A stretch of DNA of 64,000 nt, from positions 310,001-374,000 of the forward strand of contig NZ_JAHYCA010000005.1 in the NCBI RefSeq assembly GCF_019430905.1, written 5' to 3'. Source of the DNA: Billgrantia antri (GTDB taxonomy: Bacteria; Pseudomonadota; Gammaproteobacteria; Pseudomonadales; Halomonadaceae). Below the pieces are notes generated by a model. The model was given only the letters and a program-made list of their open reading frames with translations. It was not told where the DNA came from and did not search any database. The translations under genes were made by a program, and so were the position numbers. Shown here piece after piece: positions 34,361-42,402 of the stretch (its first letter is position 1; the number at the start of each line of letters is the position of its first letter).

Positions 34361-36531
34361 CGCCGCACGACGCACGCCCGACAACCCAGGTCCTGCTGAT
34401 GGTGCCGACCGGCGTCGGCGTCGGCCTGACCTCGGCCAGCCTCGGCCTGATGCAGGCCCTCGATACCATCGGCCTCAAGACCGGCTTCTTCAAGCCGTTC
34501 CGCCAGGACGAGCTCAACGGCCCCGGCCCCGACCGCTCCACCGCTCTGGTCGGCAGCACCCTCAGACTGCGCCCACCGGCCCCCATCCCCCAACCCGACA
34601 TGGAGCGGCTGTTACGCCAGGATCGCCTCGACGTGCTGATGGAGCAGGTCATCGAGCTGTTCGACGAAGCAGCAAGCAGCCACGACGGAGGCGCACCGGA
34701 CCTGATCGTGGTGGAGGGCGTGGTGCCTACCGCCCATGGCACCTACGCAACCCAGCTCAACGCCCAGCTGGCGCATGCCCTCAATGCACGGATCGTTCTG
34801 GTCGGCAGCGGCGATGCCGCGGCTCCCGAGGCCTTGGCCGAACAGCTCGACCTGCATGCCCGTGCCTTCGGCGGCGTCGGTTCGGCACGCACCCTGGGCT
34901 GCATTCTGATGCGCATGCAGAACCTGCCCGGTGCCGAGGAACCGGCGCTCGCGCCTGGGACCAGCAGCGTCATCCTCGACGATGCCTTTCTCACCGAGCT
35001 GCGCCGTCACTCGCCGGCGCTGGCCACCGACCGCTTTCATCTGATCGGCGTGGTGCCTTACAACCCGGCCCTGACCGCGCCGCGGGTGGTCGACGTGGCC
35101 AGGGCGCTCGGTGCGCGCTTTCTCAACGAGGGCGAAGCCGCCCACCGCAGGGTGCTCTCCACCAGCCTGTGCGCCCGCAGCGCCGCCAATGCACTGCATG
35201 TCTTCCGCCCGGGGAGCCTGATAGTCACCTCCGGCGACCGCGACGACATCGTGCTGGCCTCGGCGCTTGCCACCATGAACGGCGTGCCCATGGCCGGCGT
35301 GCTGCTGACCAACGGCTTCATGCCCAACGACAACATGATCGAGATGTGCCGTCCGGCGCTGAAGACCGGCATGCCTGTACTGGCGGTGGATACCGACAGC
35401 TTTACCACGGCCAAGAACCTGGGCCGGATGGGTAACGACATTCCCATGGACGACCTGGAGCGTGCCGAACAGGTAACGCGTTTCGTTGCCGGTCACCTGG
35501 ACTTGCAGTGGCTCAAAGACCATCTCAGTCGCGGCTTTACCCGGCGGCTGTCGCCCTCGGCGTTTCGCCACCAGTTGGTCAAGCTGGCCCAGCGCGCCAA
35601 CCGACGCATTATCCTGCCCGAGGGCAGCGAGCCGCGTACCGTGGAGGCCGCAGCCATCTGTCAGCGTCGCGGCATCGCCGATTGTGTGCTGCTGGCCCGC
35701 CGTGAGGAGGTCGAGGAGGTGGCGCGCAACCGTGGTATCGAGCTGCCGGAGGGGCTCGAGATCCTCGATCCCGAGCGGATCCGCCACCGCTACGTGGCGC
35801 CGATGGTGGAACGCCGCCGCGGCAAGGTGAATGAGCTGACGGCCGAGGACCAACTGCAAGACAACGTGGTGCTGGGCACCATGATGCTGCAACTCGACGA
35901 GGTCGACGGGCTGGTGTCGGGCGCCATCCATACCACCGCCAACACCGTGCGTCCCGCCTTCCAGCTGATCAAGACGGCACCCGGCTATCGCCAGGTATCG
36001 TCGATCTTCTTCATGCTGCTGCCGGAACAGGTGGTAGTCTATGGCGACTGCGCGGTGAATCCCGACCCGGATGCCGAAGCGCTGGCCGAGATCGCCATCC
36101 AGAGCGCTCGTTCCGCCCAGGCCTTCGGGATAGAGCCGCGGGTGGCCATGATCAGCTATTCCACCGGCGAATCGGGCAGCGGCGCCGACGTCGACAAGGT
36201 GCGCCAGGCCACACGGCTGGCCCGCGAGATGGCACCGGACCTGCTGATCGACGGCCCGCTGCAGTACGACGCCGCGGCGATCGAGAGCGTGGGGCGACAG
36301 AAGGCACCCGACTCCCCGGTGGCCGGGCGCGCCACGGTGTTCGTCTTCCCCGACCTCAACACCGGCAACACCACTTACAAGGCGGTACAGCGCAGCGCCC
36401 GGGTGGTCAGCGTGGGCCCGATGCTGCAGGGCCTCAACAAGCCGGTCAACGACCTCTCACGCGGGGCGCTGGTCGACGATATCGTCTACACCATCGCCCT
36501 GACGGCGATCCAGGCTGCCCAGCGCAGCTGA
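34357..36531 (+). CDS. pta: Phosphate acetyltransferase (long form)
   Basis: A 724-residue enzyme converting acetyl-CoA and phosphate to acetyl phosphate. It has three parts: an N-terminal P-loop-like BioD-type domain ([21 protein letters not shown], in which the loop is altered), a middle DRTGG domain (about 215-345, with [13 protein letters not shown] and [13 protein letters not shown]) and the C-terminal catalytic PTA_PTB domain (about 395-724, with [19 protein letters not shown] and [19 protein letters not shown]). Translation is coupled to ackA. The last 75 nt overlap the opposing thiO reading frame. Confidence 0.96.
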   Translation: MTPHDARPTTQVLLMVPTGVGVGLTSASLGLMQALDTIGLKTGFFKPFRQDELNGPGPDRSTALVGSTLRLRPPAPIPQPDMERLLRQDRLDVLMEQVIELFDEAASSHDGGAPDLIVVEGVVPTAHGTYATQLNAQLAHALNARIVLVGSGDAAAPEALAEQLDLHARAFGGVGSARTLGCILMRMQNLPGAEEPALAPGTSSVILDDAFLTELRRHSPALATDRFHLIGVVPYNPALTAPRVVDVARALGARFLNEGEAAHRRVLSTSLCARSAANALHVFRPGSLIVTSGDRDDIVLASALATMNGVPMAGVLLTNGFMPNDNMIEMCRPALKTGMPVLAVDTDSFTTAKNLGRMGNDIPMDDLERAEQVTRFVAGHLDLQWLKDHLSRGFTRRLSPSAFRHQLVKLAQRANRRIILPEGSEPRTVEAAAICQRRGIADCVLLARREEVEEVARNRGIELPEGLEILDPERIRHRYVAPMVERRRGKVNELTAEDQLQDNVVLGTMMLQLDEVDGLVSGAIHTTANTVRPAFQLIKTAPGYRQVSSIFFMLLPEQVVVYGDCAVNPDPDAEALAEIAIQSARSAQAFGIEPRVAMISYSTGESGSGADVDKVRQATRLAREMAPDLLIDGPLQYDAAAIESVGRQKAPDSPVAGRATVFVFPDLNTGNTTYKAVQRSARVVSVGPMLQGLNKPVNDLSRGALVDDIVYTIALTAIQAAQRS

Positions 36532-37641
36532 ACGTACCCGGCGACGGTCGGGTCGATATGGCGTGGGATCGATGGCCGGCTCCCGCGCCAGCAACAGGTC
36601 GACCAGCAGTCGGGTTGCCGCGGGCGCCAATACCAGGCCGTTACGGTAGTGCCCGGCATTGAGGTAGAGCCCCTCGATGCCGGGTACGGCACCGATAAAG
36701 GGGATGCCGTCCGGCGCACCCGGGCGCAGCCCGGCCCAGTGGTGTTCGACCTCACACTCGGCCAGTCTCGGCAGCATGGCGACGGCACTCTGCCACAAGG
36801 ACTCGCGCGCCTCCGCGGTCGTGCGCTTGTCGAAATCGGTCTGTTCCAACGTGGAACCGACCAGCACGCGCCCGTCGCCGCGTGGGATCAGGTAGCGCCC
36901 GTCGGCCAGCACCACCCGCTCGAGCAGCTGGCGGCCACCGGGCATCGGCGGCGTGGAGAAGAGCATCATCTGACCCTTGACCGGTCGCACCGGCAGCGCC
37001 ACGCCATGCTCGGCCAGCAGCACACCGCTCCAGGCACCGCCGCAGAGGATCACACGCCCGGCAGCGAGACGCCCTTGCGCAGTCTCCACACCACAGGCGC
37101 GTCCCCGCTCGACGACGAGGCGCTCCACTGCGGTATTCTCCACCAGGGTCACGCTGGGCAACGCCTCCAGCCGGGCACGCAGAGCCCGGCACAGCCGCGG
37201 ATTGCGCACGCTGCCCAGGGTCGGCATCCACAGGCCTCCGCTCACCCCTTCGCAGAGCCAGGGCTCACGCGCATAGATGAAGGAGGCATCCACCTTCTCC
37301 AGCGGCCAACCCTGGCGTTGTGCCCAGGCGGAAGCTAGCTCGGCGTCGTCCACCCGCAGGTAGAGCAGCCCCTTCTGGCGGTATTCGATGTCGATACCGG
37401 TAGTCTCGAGCAGCCTTTCGGCCAGTTCGGCGTAGCGGTGCGTGGCACCCTGGGCAAGCTGGGAAACGGGCTCGCTGTAGCGCCACGGGTAGAGTGGCGA
37501 GACGATGCCCCCGCCCGCCCAGGAAGCCTCCTGGCCGCAGCGGCCCCGCTCCACCAGGGTCACGCCGTGGCCGGCCTGGGCCAGTTGGCAGGCGGTCAGC
37601 ATGCCGATGACCCCGCCGCCGATGATCATAAAGTCGTTCAC
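36457..37641 (-). CDS. thiO: Glycine oxidase ThiO-like FAD-dependent oxidoreductase
   Basis: A 394-residue FAD enzyme of the DAO family. The dinucleotide motif is MIIGGGVIGMLTACQLAQAG at about 5-24, followed by ERGRCGQEASWAGGGIVSPLYPW, a ThiO hallmark. The C-terminus has WAGLRPGAPDGIPFIGAVPGIEGLYLNAGHYRNGLVLAP. ThiO supplies the glycine imine for thiazole synthesis, which fits the tenA and thiC genes in the same window. The start is GTG at 37641 with GGAG 7 nt upstream. The last 25 codons run past the usual family end and overlap the pta 3' end by 75 nt. Confidence 0.9.
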   Translation of the reverse strand: MNDFMIIGGGVIGMLTACQLAQAGHGVTLVERGRCGQEASWAGGGIVSPLYPWRYSEPVSQLAQGATHRYAELAERLLETTGIDIEYRQKGLLYLRVDDAELASAWAQRQGWPLEKVDASFIYAREPWLCEGVSGGLWMPTLGSVRNPRLCRALRARLEALPSVTLVENTAVERLVVERGRACGVETAQGRLAAGRVILCGGAWSGVLLAEHGVALPVRPVKGQMMLFSTPPMPGGRQLLERVVLADGRYLIPRGDGRVLVGSTLEQTDFDKRTTAEARESLWQSAVAMLPRLAECEVEHHWAGLRPGAPDGIPFIGAVPGIEGLYLNAGHYRNGLVLAPAATRLLVDLLLAREPAIDPTPYRPDRRRVRSAALGSLDRRQGDGVDDIVDQRPA

Positions 37642-37948
37642 GCAATGCTCCGATTCATGCCCGCGATGAGGGGCGTCCAGCTTCGAGCACGACTGCGCCC
37701 CGTCGAGGCGGCACAGGCGTGGGGTGTTGCAGGAAACCTCGGTAGCGCTGCCTTTCAATCGCTCGCTACGCCGATCCAGACACCTCTATGGTAACCAAAA
37801 GCTGCGTAGAGATCAGAGTGATGCGCTGCACCGGCCGAGCATCCATCGACTCGGCGACTCGCTCGCGCAGAGTAGGGTGACCTTTCACGCTGGCGCCGGC
37901 TGGCCTAGAGTGGAGGAATGTTCAGCAAAATCTGAAGGAGGAATGCCC
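37642..37948. other. Gene-free divergent region between thiO and methyltransferase genes
   Basis: About 307 bases without a convincing gene. It should hold the thiO promoter on the minus strand. On the plus strand TTTCAC (37883-37888) and TAGAGT (37906-37911) are 17 nt apart and could drive the methyltransferase gene. No tRNA, terminator or clear palindrome seen. Confidence 0.4.
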
Positions 37949-38551
37949 ATGGCGGTTCAAGAGCGACCCTCGGTCGTGGCAGGCCCCGAGCGACGGGCTC
38001 AACTGTCGCTATTCGCCCGTAACTTCTTCAAGCATCCCCGCATGCTGGGCTCGATCATCCCCAGTTCCTCTTTCCTGATTCGCCGCCTGCTGGAGCCAGT
38101 CGATTGGCAGCGAGCAAGAGTCATCGTCGAATACGGGCCCGGCGTGGGCACCATCACCCAGGAGATCCTCAACCGCTTGCACCCAGACGCCACCCTGGTG
38201 GTCATCGAGACCAACGGCGACTTCGTCGATTACCTCAACCGCACGATGTTCGACCCTCGGCTCAAGGTGATCGCCGGCTCGGCCGAGACGATCGAAGCCG
38301 AGCTGGAACGGCTGGGCCTGCCTGCGGCCGATTATGTGGTGGCGGGCCTTCCGTTCAGCACCATGCCGGCCGACTGCCGGGAGCGCATTCTCGCTGGCAG
38401 CCAGGCAGCACTGGCCCCTGGAGGCTGCATGCTCATCTATCAGTTCTCGCCCAAGGTCTCTTCCGATCTGCATCAGACCTTCTCGCGTGTAGAGAGCGCC
38501 TTCGAACCCATCAACATCCCGCCGGCCAGGGTCTACTTCTGCCACAAGTGA
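37949..38551 (+). CDS. PmtA-like phospholipid/rRNA-type methyltransferase
   Basis: A 200-residue SAM-dependent methyltransferase. Early segments FFKHPRMLGSIIPSSSFLIRRLLEPVDW and IVEYGPGVGTITQEIL (motif I) match the PmtA phospholipid N-methyltransferase group, which resembles rRNA adenine dimethylases. YVVAGLPFSTMPADC replaces the NPPY-type motif, as in PmtA. Possible role: making phosphatidylcholine or its intermediates from phosphatidylethanolamine. AAGGAGG is ideally placed for ATG at 37949, less well for an in-frame ATG at 37943. Confidence 0.75.
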   Translation: MAVQERPSVVAGPERRAQLSLFARNFFKHPRMLGSIIPSSSFLIRRLLEPVDWQRARVIVEYGPGVGTITQEILNRLHPDATLVVIETNGDFVDYLNRTMFDPRLKVIAGSAETIEAELERLGLPAADYVVAGLPFSTMPADCRERILAGSQAALAPGGCMLIYQFSPKVSSDLHQTFSRVESAFEPINIPPARVYFCHK

Positions 38552-38718
38552 GTCGCCTCGGGTGCCGCCGCAGGCCATCGGGCCCAAGCCTGCGGCCGCC
38601 CTAGCTTCCCGGCCCTTCCTTCCCCTTGTCGCAGCGCTCCTGCGCTGGTTCGTTGCCGCTAAACGGCATATCCTCTTGGGCTACGTTTCATTAGCCAAGC
38701 ACCTCAAGGGAGAACCCC

Positions 38719-39843
38719 ATGCCCGGCCTGTTGCCCGATGTCGACCCCGATGGCCTGCTCGAGTACTCGGTGGTCTATACCGACCGTTCGCTCAACCACA
38801 TGTCCCAGCGCTTCCAAGGGGTCATGCGAGATATCTCGGCGACGCTCAAGCGAGTCTATCGGGCACACAGCACCGTCATCGTGCCCGGTAGCGGCACCTT
38901 CGGCATGGAGGCCGCAGCCCGCCAGTTCGCCACCAACCAGCACTGTCTGGTGATTCGCAACGGCCAGTTCAGCTATCGCTGGTCGCAGATTCTCGAGATG
39001 GGCGCCATCGCCGCCTCGACCACGGTGCTCAAGGCCCACCGCCTGGCACCGCAGGATCCTCAATCGCCTTTTGCTCCGGCCCCCATCGAGGACGTCGAGC
39101 GCACCATCCGCGAGGAACGCCCCGGGGTGGTGTTCGCCCCGCACGTCGAAACCTCGGCCGGCCTGCTGCTGCCGGACGACTACCTGCGCCGTGTCGCAAC
39201 CGCGGTCCACGAGGTTGGCGGCCTGTTCGTACTCGACTGTATCGCCTCGGGCACGCTGTGGGTGGACATGGCCGGGCTCGGCGTAGATGTGCTGCTCAGC
39301 GCGCCGCAGAAGGGCTGGAGCGGCCTGCCTTGCTGCGGCATGGTGATGCTCTCCGAGCGGGCGCGGGAGCGCATCGAGCAGACCGTCAGCACCAGCTTCG
39401 CCTGCGACCTGCGCAAGTGGCTCTCGATCATGGAAACCTACGAGAACGGCGGGCACGCCTATCACGCCACCATGCCCACCGACGGTCTGGCCCGGCTGCG
39501 CGACATCATGCACGAGACCGCGGAATACGGCTTCGACAAGGTGTGCGAGGAGCAGTGGGTGCTGGGCCGCGGTGCGCGTGAACTGCTGACGCGCTTCGGC
39601 TACCGCAGCGTGGCCGCGCCCGGCTTCGAGGCACCGGGCGTGGTGGTCTGCTACACCAACGATGCCGACATCGTGGCCAAGTTCGCCGACGCCGGCCTCC
39701 AGGTCGCTGGCGGCGTGCCGCTGATGTGCGACGAAGGCGACGATTATCGCGCCTTCCGTATCGGCCTGTTCGGGCTCGACAAGCTGCACGATGTCGAACG
39801 CAGCCTGGCTAACCTGGAAACGGCGCTCGTGCGGATAGGTTGA
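38719..39843 (+). CDS. Class V aminotransferase (alanine-glyoxylate type)
   Basis: A 374-residue PLP-dependent aminotransferase. The PLP lysine is in LLSAPQKGWSG, with the preceding Asp in LFVLDCIASGTLWVDMAG. VIVPGSGTFGMEAAARQF is the N-terminal phosphate-binding region. Sequence features resemble alanine-glyoxylate or serine-glyoxylate aminotransferases; aminoethylphosphonate transaminase is a less likely alternative. AAGGGAG precedes the start. The genes on either side do not identify the substrate. Confidence 0.85.
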   Translation: MPGLLPDVDPDGLLEYSVVYTDRSLNHMSQRFQGVMRDISATLKRVYRAHSTVIVPGSGTFGMEAAARQFATNQHCLVIRNGQFSYRWSQILEMGAIAASTTVLKAHRLAPQDPQSPFAPAPIEDVERTIREERPGVVFAPHVETSAGLLLPDDYLRRVATAVHEVGGLFVLDCIASGTLWVDMAGLGVDVLLSAPQKGWSGLPCCGMVMLSERARERIEQTVSTSFACDLRKWLSIMETYENGGHAYHATMPTDGLARLRDIMHETAEYGFDKVCEEQWVLGRGARELLTRFGYRSVAAPGFEAPGVVVCYTNDADIVAKFADAGLQVAGGVPLMCDEGDDYRAFRIGLFGLDKLHDVERSLANLETALVRIG

Positions 39844-39863
39844 TTTCGCAGCGCCCCCGAACG

Positions 39864-39895
39864 CAGGCGGGACGGCTACCTGGCCGCCCCGCCTG
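39864..39895. terminator. Bidirectional hairpin between aminotransferase and CBS genes
   Basis: CAGGCGGG (39864-39871) pairs with CCCGCCTG (39888-39895), with an inner CGGC/GCCG extension. It separates convergent genes. U-tract weak. Confidence 0.6.
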
Positions 39896-39919
39896 ATTCA
39901 TCCTTGCTTGTCTTTCGTG

Positions 39920-40615
39920 TCAGAAGTGCCCCACGCCGCGAGGTATCATGCCCAGGTTGTTCTCCACGGTCTTTACCCCGGGGGTATTCTCGGCAGCAAC
40001 CTGGACGGCCATTTTTTCTTCCTGACTCTCGACCAGACCCCAGATCTGCACCACACCCTCGGTAACGATGACGTTGATACGATCGACCCAGACCCCGGTG
40101 TTTTCGTCCACCTCCTTGAGAATGGCATCGCGAATCTGACGGTCGTCGCTGGTGACCGGTGTCTCCGCATCGGGCGCCGTGGCCGAGAAGCCTCGCAGCA
40201 AATTGGCGCGACTGACGATACCCACCAGCTTGCCGTCGCGGACGACCGGCACCCGCTTGATGTGGTGCTTCTCCAGCAGCTTGGCCACGCGATGCAGCGG
40301 CTCGTCCTCGCCAATGGTGATGAGATCGCGGGTCATGATCTCGTGCGCCTTGCGCGCGTGGGTCTTGACGTACTCGCTGGCACTGTTGCCCCCCGTGAAG
40401 AAGGTCTTCAGCCACCACGACTTGGGCGCCTCGCTACCGTTCTCTACCCGCCGCATCAGGTCGCCCTCGCTGACGATGCCGAGAACCTTGTCCTCGGCAT
40501 CCACAACGGGTACGGCACTGATGTTGTTCTCGAGCAGGAGGCGCGCAATTTCCCGAACGTCAGCGTCGGGCGGTACGGTTATCACGTTGGGAGTCATGAC
40601 ATCGACAGCTTGCAT
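39920..40615 (-). CDS. Tandem CBS-domain protein with C-terminal BON domain
   Basis: A 231-residue cytoplasmic protein with no signal peptide. The first CBS motif (about 1-60) is MTPNVITVPPDADVREIARLL and the second (about 92-145) is MTRDLITIGEDEPLHRVAKLL with HHIKRVPVVRDGKLVGIVSRANLL. The C-terminal part (165-231) is a BON domain (DRQIRDAILKEVDENTGVW, VQIWGLVESQEEKMAV, ENTPGVKTVENNL). CBS pairs usually sense adenosine nucleotides; BON usually binds phospholipid, so the protein may couple energy state to a membrane target. GGAGG precedes the start. Function unproven. Confidence 0.88.
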   Translation of the reverse strand: MQAVDVMTPNVITVPPDADVREIARLLLENNISAVPVVDAEDKVLGIVSEGDLMRRVENGSEAPKSWWLKTFFTGGNSASEYVKTHARKAHEIMTRDLITIGEDEPLHRVAKLLEKHHIKRVPVVRDGKLVGIVSRANLLRGFSATAPDAETPVTSDDRQIRDAILKEVDENTGVWVDRINVIVTEGVVQIWGLVESQEEKMAVQVAAENTPGVKTVENNLGMIPRGVGHF

Positions 40616-40770
40616 GGCAGCACCTCCGTAAGAGAGCGATCTGGGTTGCAGCCGACCTAACTTGAAATCTAGTTCGACTTGGCGGGCGTCACAATTCGCC
40701 GCTTCACTCGACCCTACCAAACCCAATCCGCAGCCGACTTGACCTGGAACAACATCGACATTAGAACGCG

Positions 40771-42279
40771 TTAAAGAACAGGCGCCTCTTCTCCCTCCGC
40801 CTTCCCCTGTACGAGCCTTCCCCCTTCCTGGTGCACCTTGACCACGTCGACGATCCGCGAACGGCTCATGACGATCTTCCAGCGCTGCAGGATCGGCTCG
40901 GCATTGGCCACCTCTTCACGTATCACCAGATTGAACAGGTGACGCTTCTCGACCGACTCACGTGAGACCTGGCCGTCCTTGAGCTGGTAGACGCGATGAC
41001 TGCCCTTGTCCATCAGCCGGGTCAATTGCGACAGGTCGAGCGAAACCGTCTCACGGGTCTTCTCGTAACCGCTGAGAAAGCGGGTGGGCGACATCCGCGA
41101 ACTGGAACGGTAGTGCAGCACCACCTCCTCGCGCTGAGCCACGTTGCGCTTGCGCACCCGCTGGATCTGCTCATCGAGCTTGCCGAAACGCTTGTAGTCG
41201 AACCACTCCAGCTGGCGCCCGACCAGGGCGTTGCTGGTGGCGTCGAAATACTGCCGCCGCCACTTGGGCCGCCCCTTGCGCAGCCAGCGCCATAGAGTGT
41301 TGCGCAAGTCATCCTTGAACACCTCGCGTATGGCGTAGAGCACCGCCATAGCGAGGACGAACAGAGCGGTGATGTTTCCCACGGTGTCGCGGGCCTGGAG
41401 CAGGCCCAGCGAAACGAAAATCATCACCACACCGGTCGCGAGCCCCTTGACCGCCTTCTGTTCTGCACCGCCCAGTTCCTGGGTCTGTTGCTTGAGCGTG
41501 ACCGGGTACTCGATGAGTCGTCTTAGCAGGCGCATCTTGTTGGACATGCGCGTCGGGTCGCGCACCACGCGGCTGGCGTTGTACTCCGCCCGCTCACGAT
41601 GTGCGCTCTCGACCTCGCAGATTGCCAGCAGCCGCTCACGAATGGTGCGGTAGTCACGCCCTCGCGGCAGGTGCGCTACCAGCGCCAGCAGGCGCTGCTC
41701 GGTAAACCAGGAGAGGTAGTTGTCGATGTTGGCATAATATTTCAACAGCCCCTCGTCGCTCGGCTGGTTGCGGCGCAGGCGGCGCAGGATGCCCTGGGCC
41801 AGCTCGCACAGCTCCTCGAGGCGCTCCTCCAGACCGCTACCCACGCTGCGCGCTTGCGCCTCACCGGCGCCATCTCCCTTCGACTCACCGGCCTGCGGCT
41901 CGGCCCGCTCGTTGCTTTCGGCGCGGCGCTCCGCCTGCTGCACGCCTCGCGCGGTGTCGAGCAGCGACTGGGTGGCACGCTCGAGCGCCACCACATACTG
42001 GTAGGCATAGAGACTCAGGCTCAGTCGATAACGCCCTGTGCTGAGGCGATCACGGCCGGCCAGACGACTCAGTACCAGCGGCAGGTGGTGCTTGTCGCTG
42101 TAGTAGGTCCGCTTGACGTGAATCGCACTGTAGTAGAAGGCGTCTTCGGAGATGACATGCTCGTTGAGGCCGAGCTCCCCCGGTACGAACAGGAAGACGT
42201 CCAGCCGATGCGACGTCTCCTCCTGCAGGACACGGGAAACCTTGAGATGGAAGCTATCCTTGCGTTCGACGGTGATCAC
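40771..42279 (-). CDS. Two-helix membrane protein of unknown function
   Basis: A 502-residue protein from GTG 42279 (AGGAG 10 nt upstream; a GTG at 42309 is an alternative). The N-terminal 100 residues are beta-like (ISEDAFYYSAIHVKRTYYSD). A highly charged linker follows at about 115-155 (Ala/Glu/Gly-rich). A helical region leads to two membrane segments near 278-325 (KGLATGVVMIFVSLGLLQ, ITALFVLAMAVLYAIREVF). The cytoplasmic C-terminal half has WRRQYFDATSNALVGRQLEWFDYKRF. I recognise no named family. Its neighbours are the CBS-BON gene and an MscS gene in the same direction, which may hint at a membrane-stress role. Confidence 0.7.
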   Translation of the reverse strand: MITVERKDSFHLKVSRVLQEETSHRLDVFLFVPGELGLNEHVISEDAFYYSAIHVKRTYYSDKHHLPLVLSRLAGRDRLSTGRYRLSLSLYAYQYVVALERATQSLLDTARGVQQAERRAESNERAEPQAGESKGDGAGEAQARSVGSGLEERLEELCELAQGILRRLRRNQPSDEGLLKYYANIDNYLSWFTEQRLLALVAHLPRGRDYRTIRERLLAICEVESAHRERAEYNASRVVRDPTRMSNKMRLLRRLIEYPVTLKQQTQELGGAEQKAVKGLATGVVMIFVSLGLLQARDTVGNITALFVLAMAVLYAIREVFKDDLRNTLWRWLRKGRPKWRRQYFDATSNALVGRQLEWFDYKRFGKLDEQIQRVRKRNVAQREEVVLHYRSSSRMSPTRFLSGYEKTRETVSLDLSQLTRLMDKGSHRVYQLKDGQVSRESVEKRHLFNLVIREEVANAEPILQRWKIVMSRSRIVDVVKVHQEGGRLVQGKAEGEEAPVL

Positions 42280-42402
42280 GTCGGCGCGGCTCCTTGTACC
42301 GGAGGCCACTGACAGGCCGTATGTTGTTCATGGTACGGGGAAAACCGGCCCGCTTTCCATCTCGGGCCATATCACTGACGGGCAACGCGCCCGCGCGATC
42401 CC

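Noticed and set aside
34612..35931. 439-codon minus-strand frame opposite pta
   Set aside because: Antisense shadow of a well-supported pta gene.
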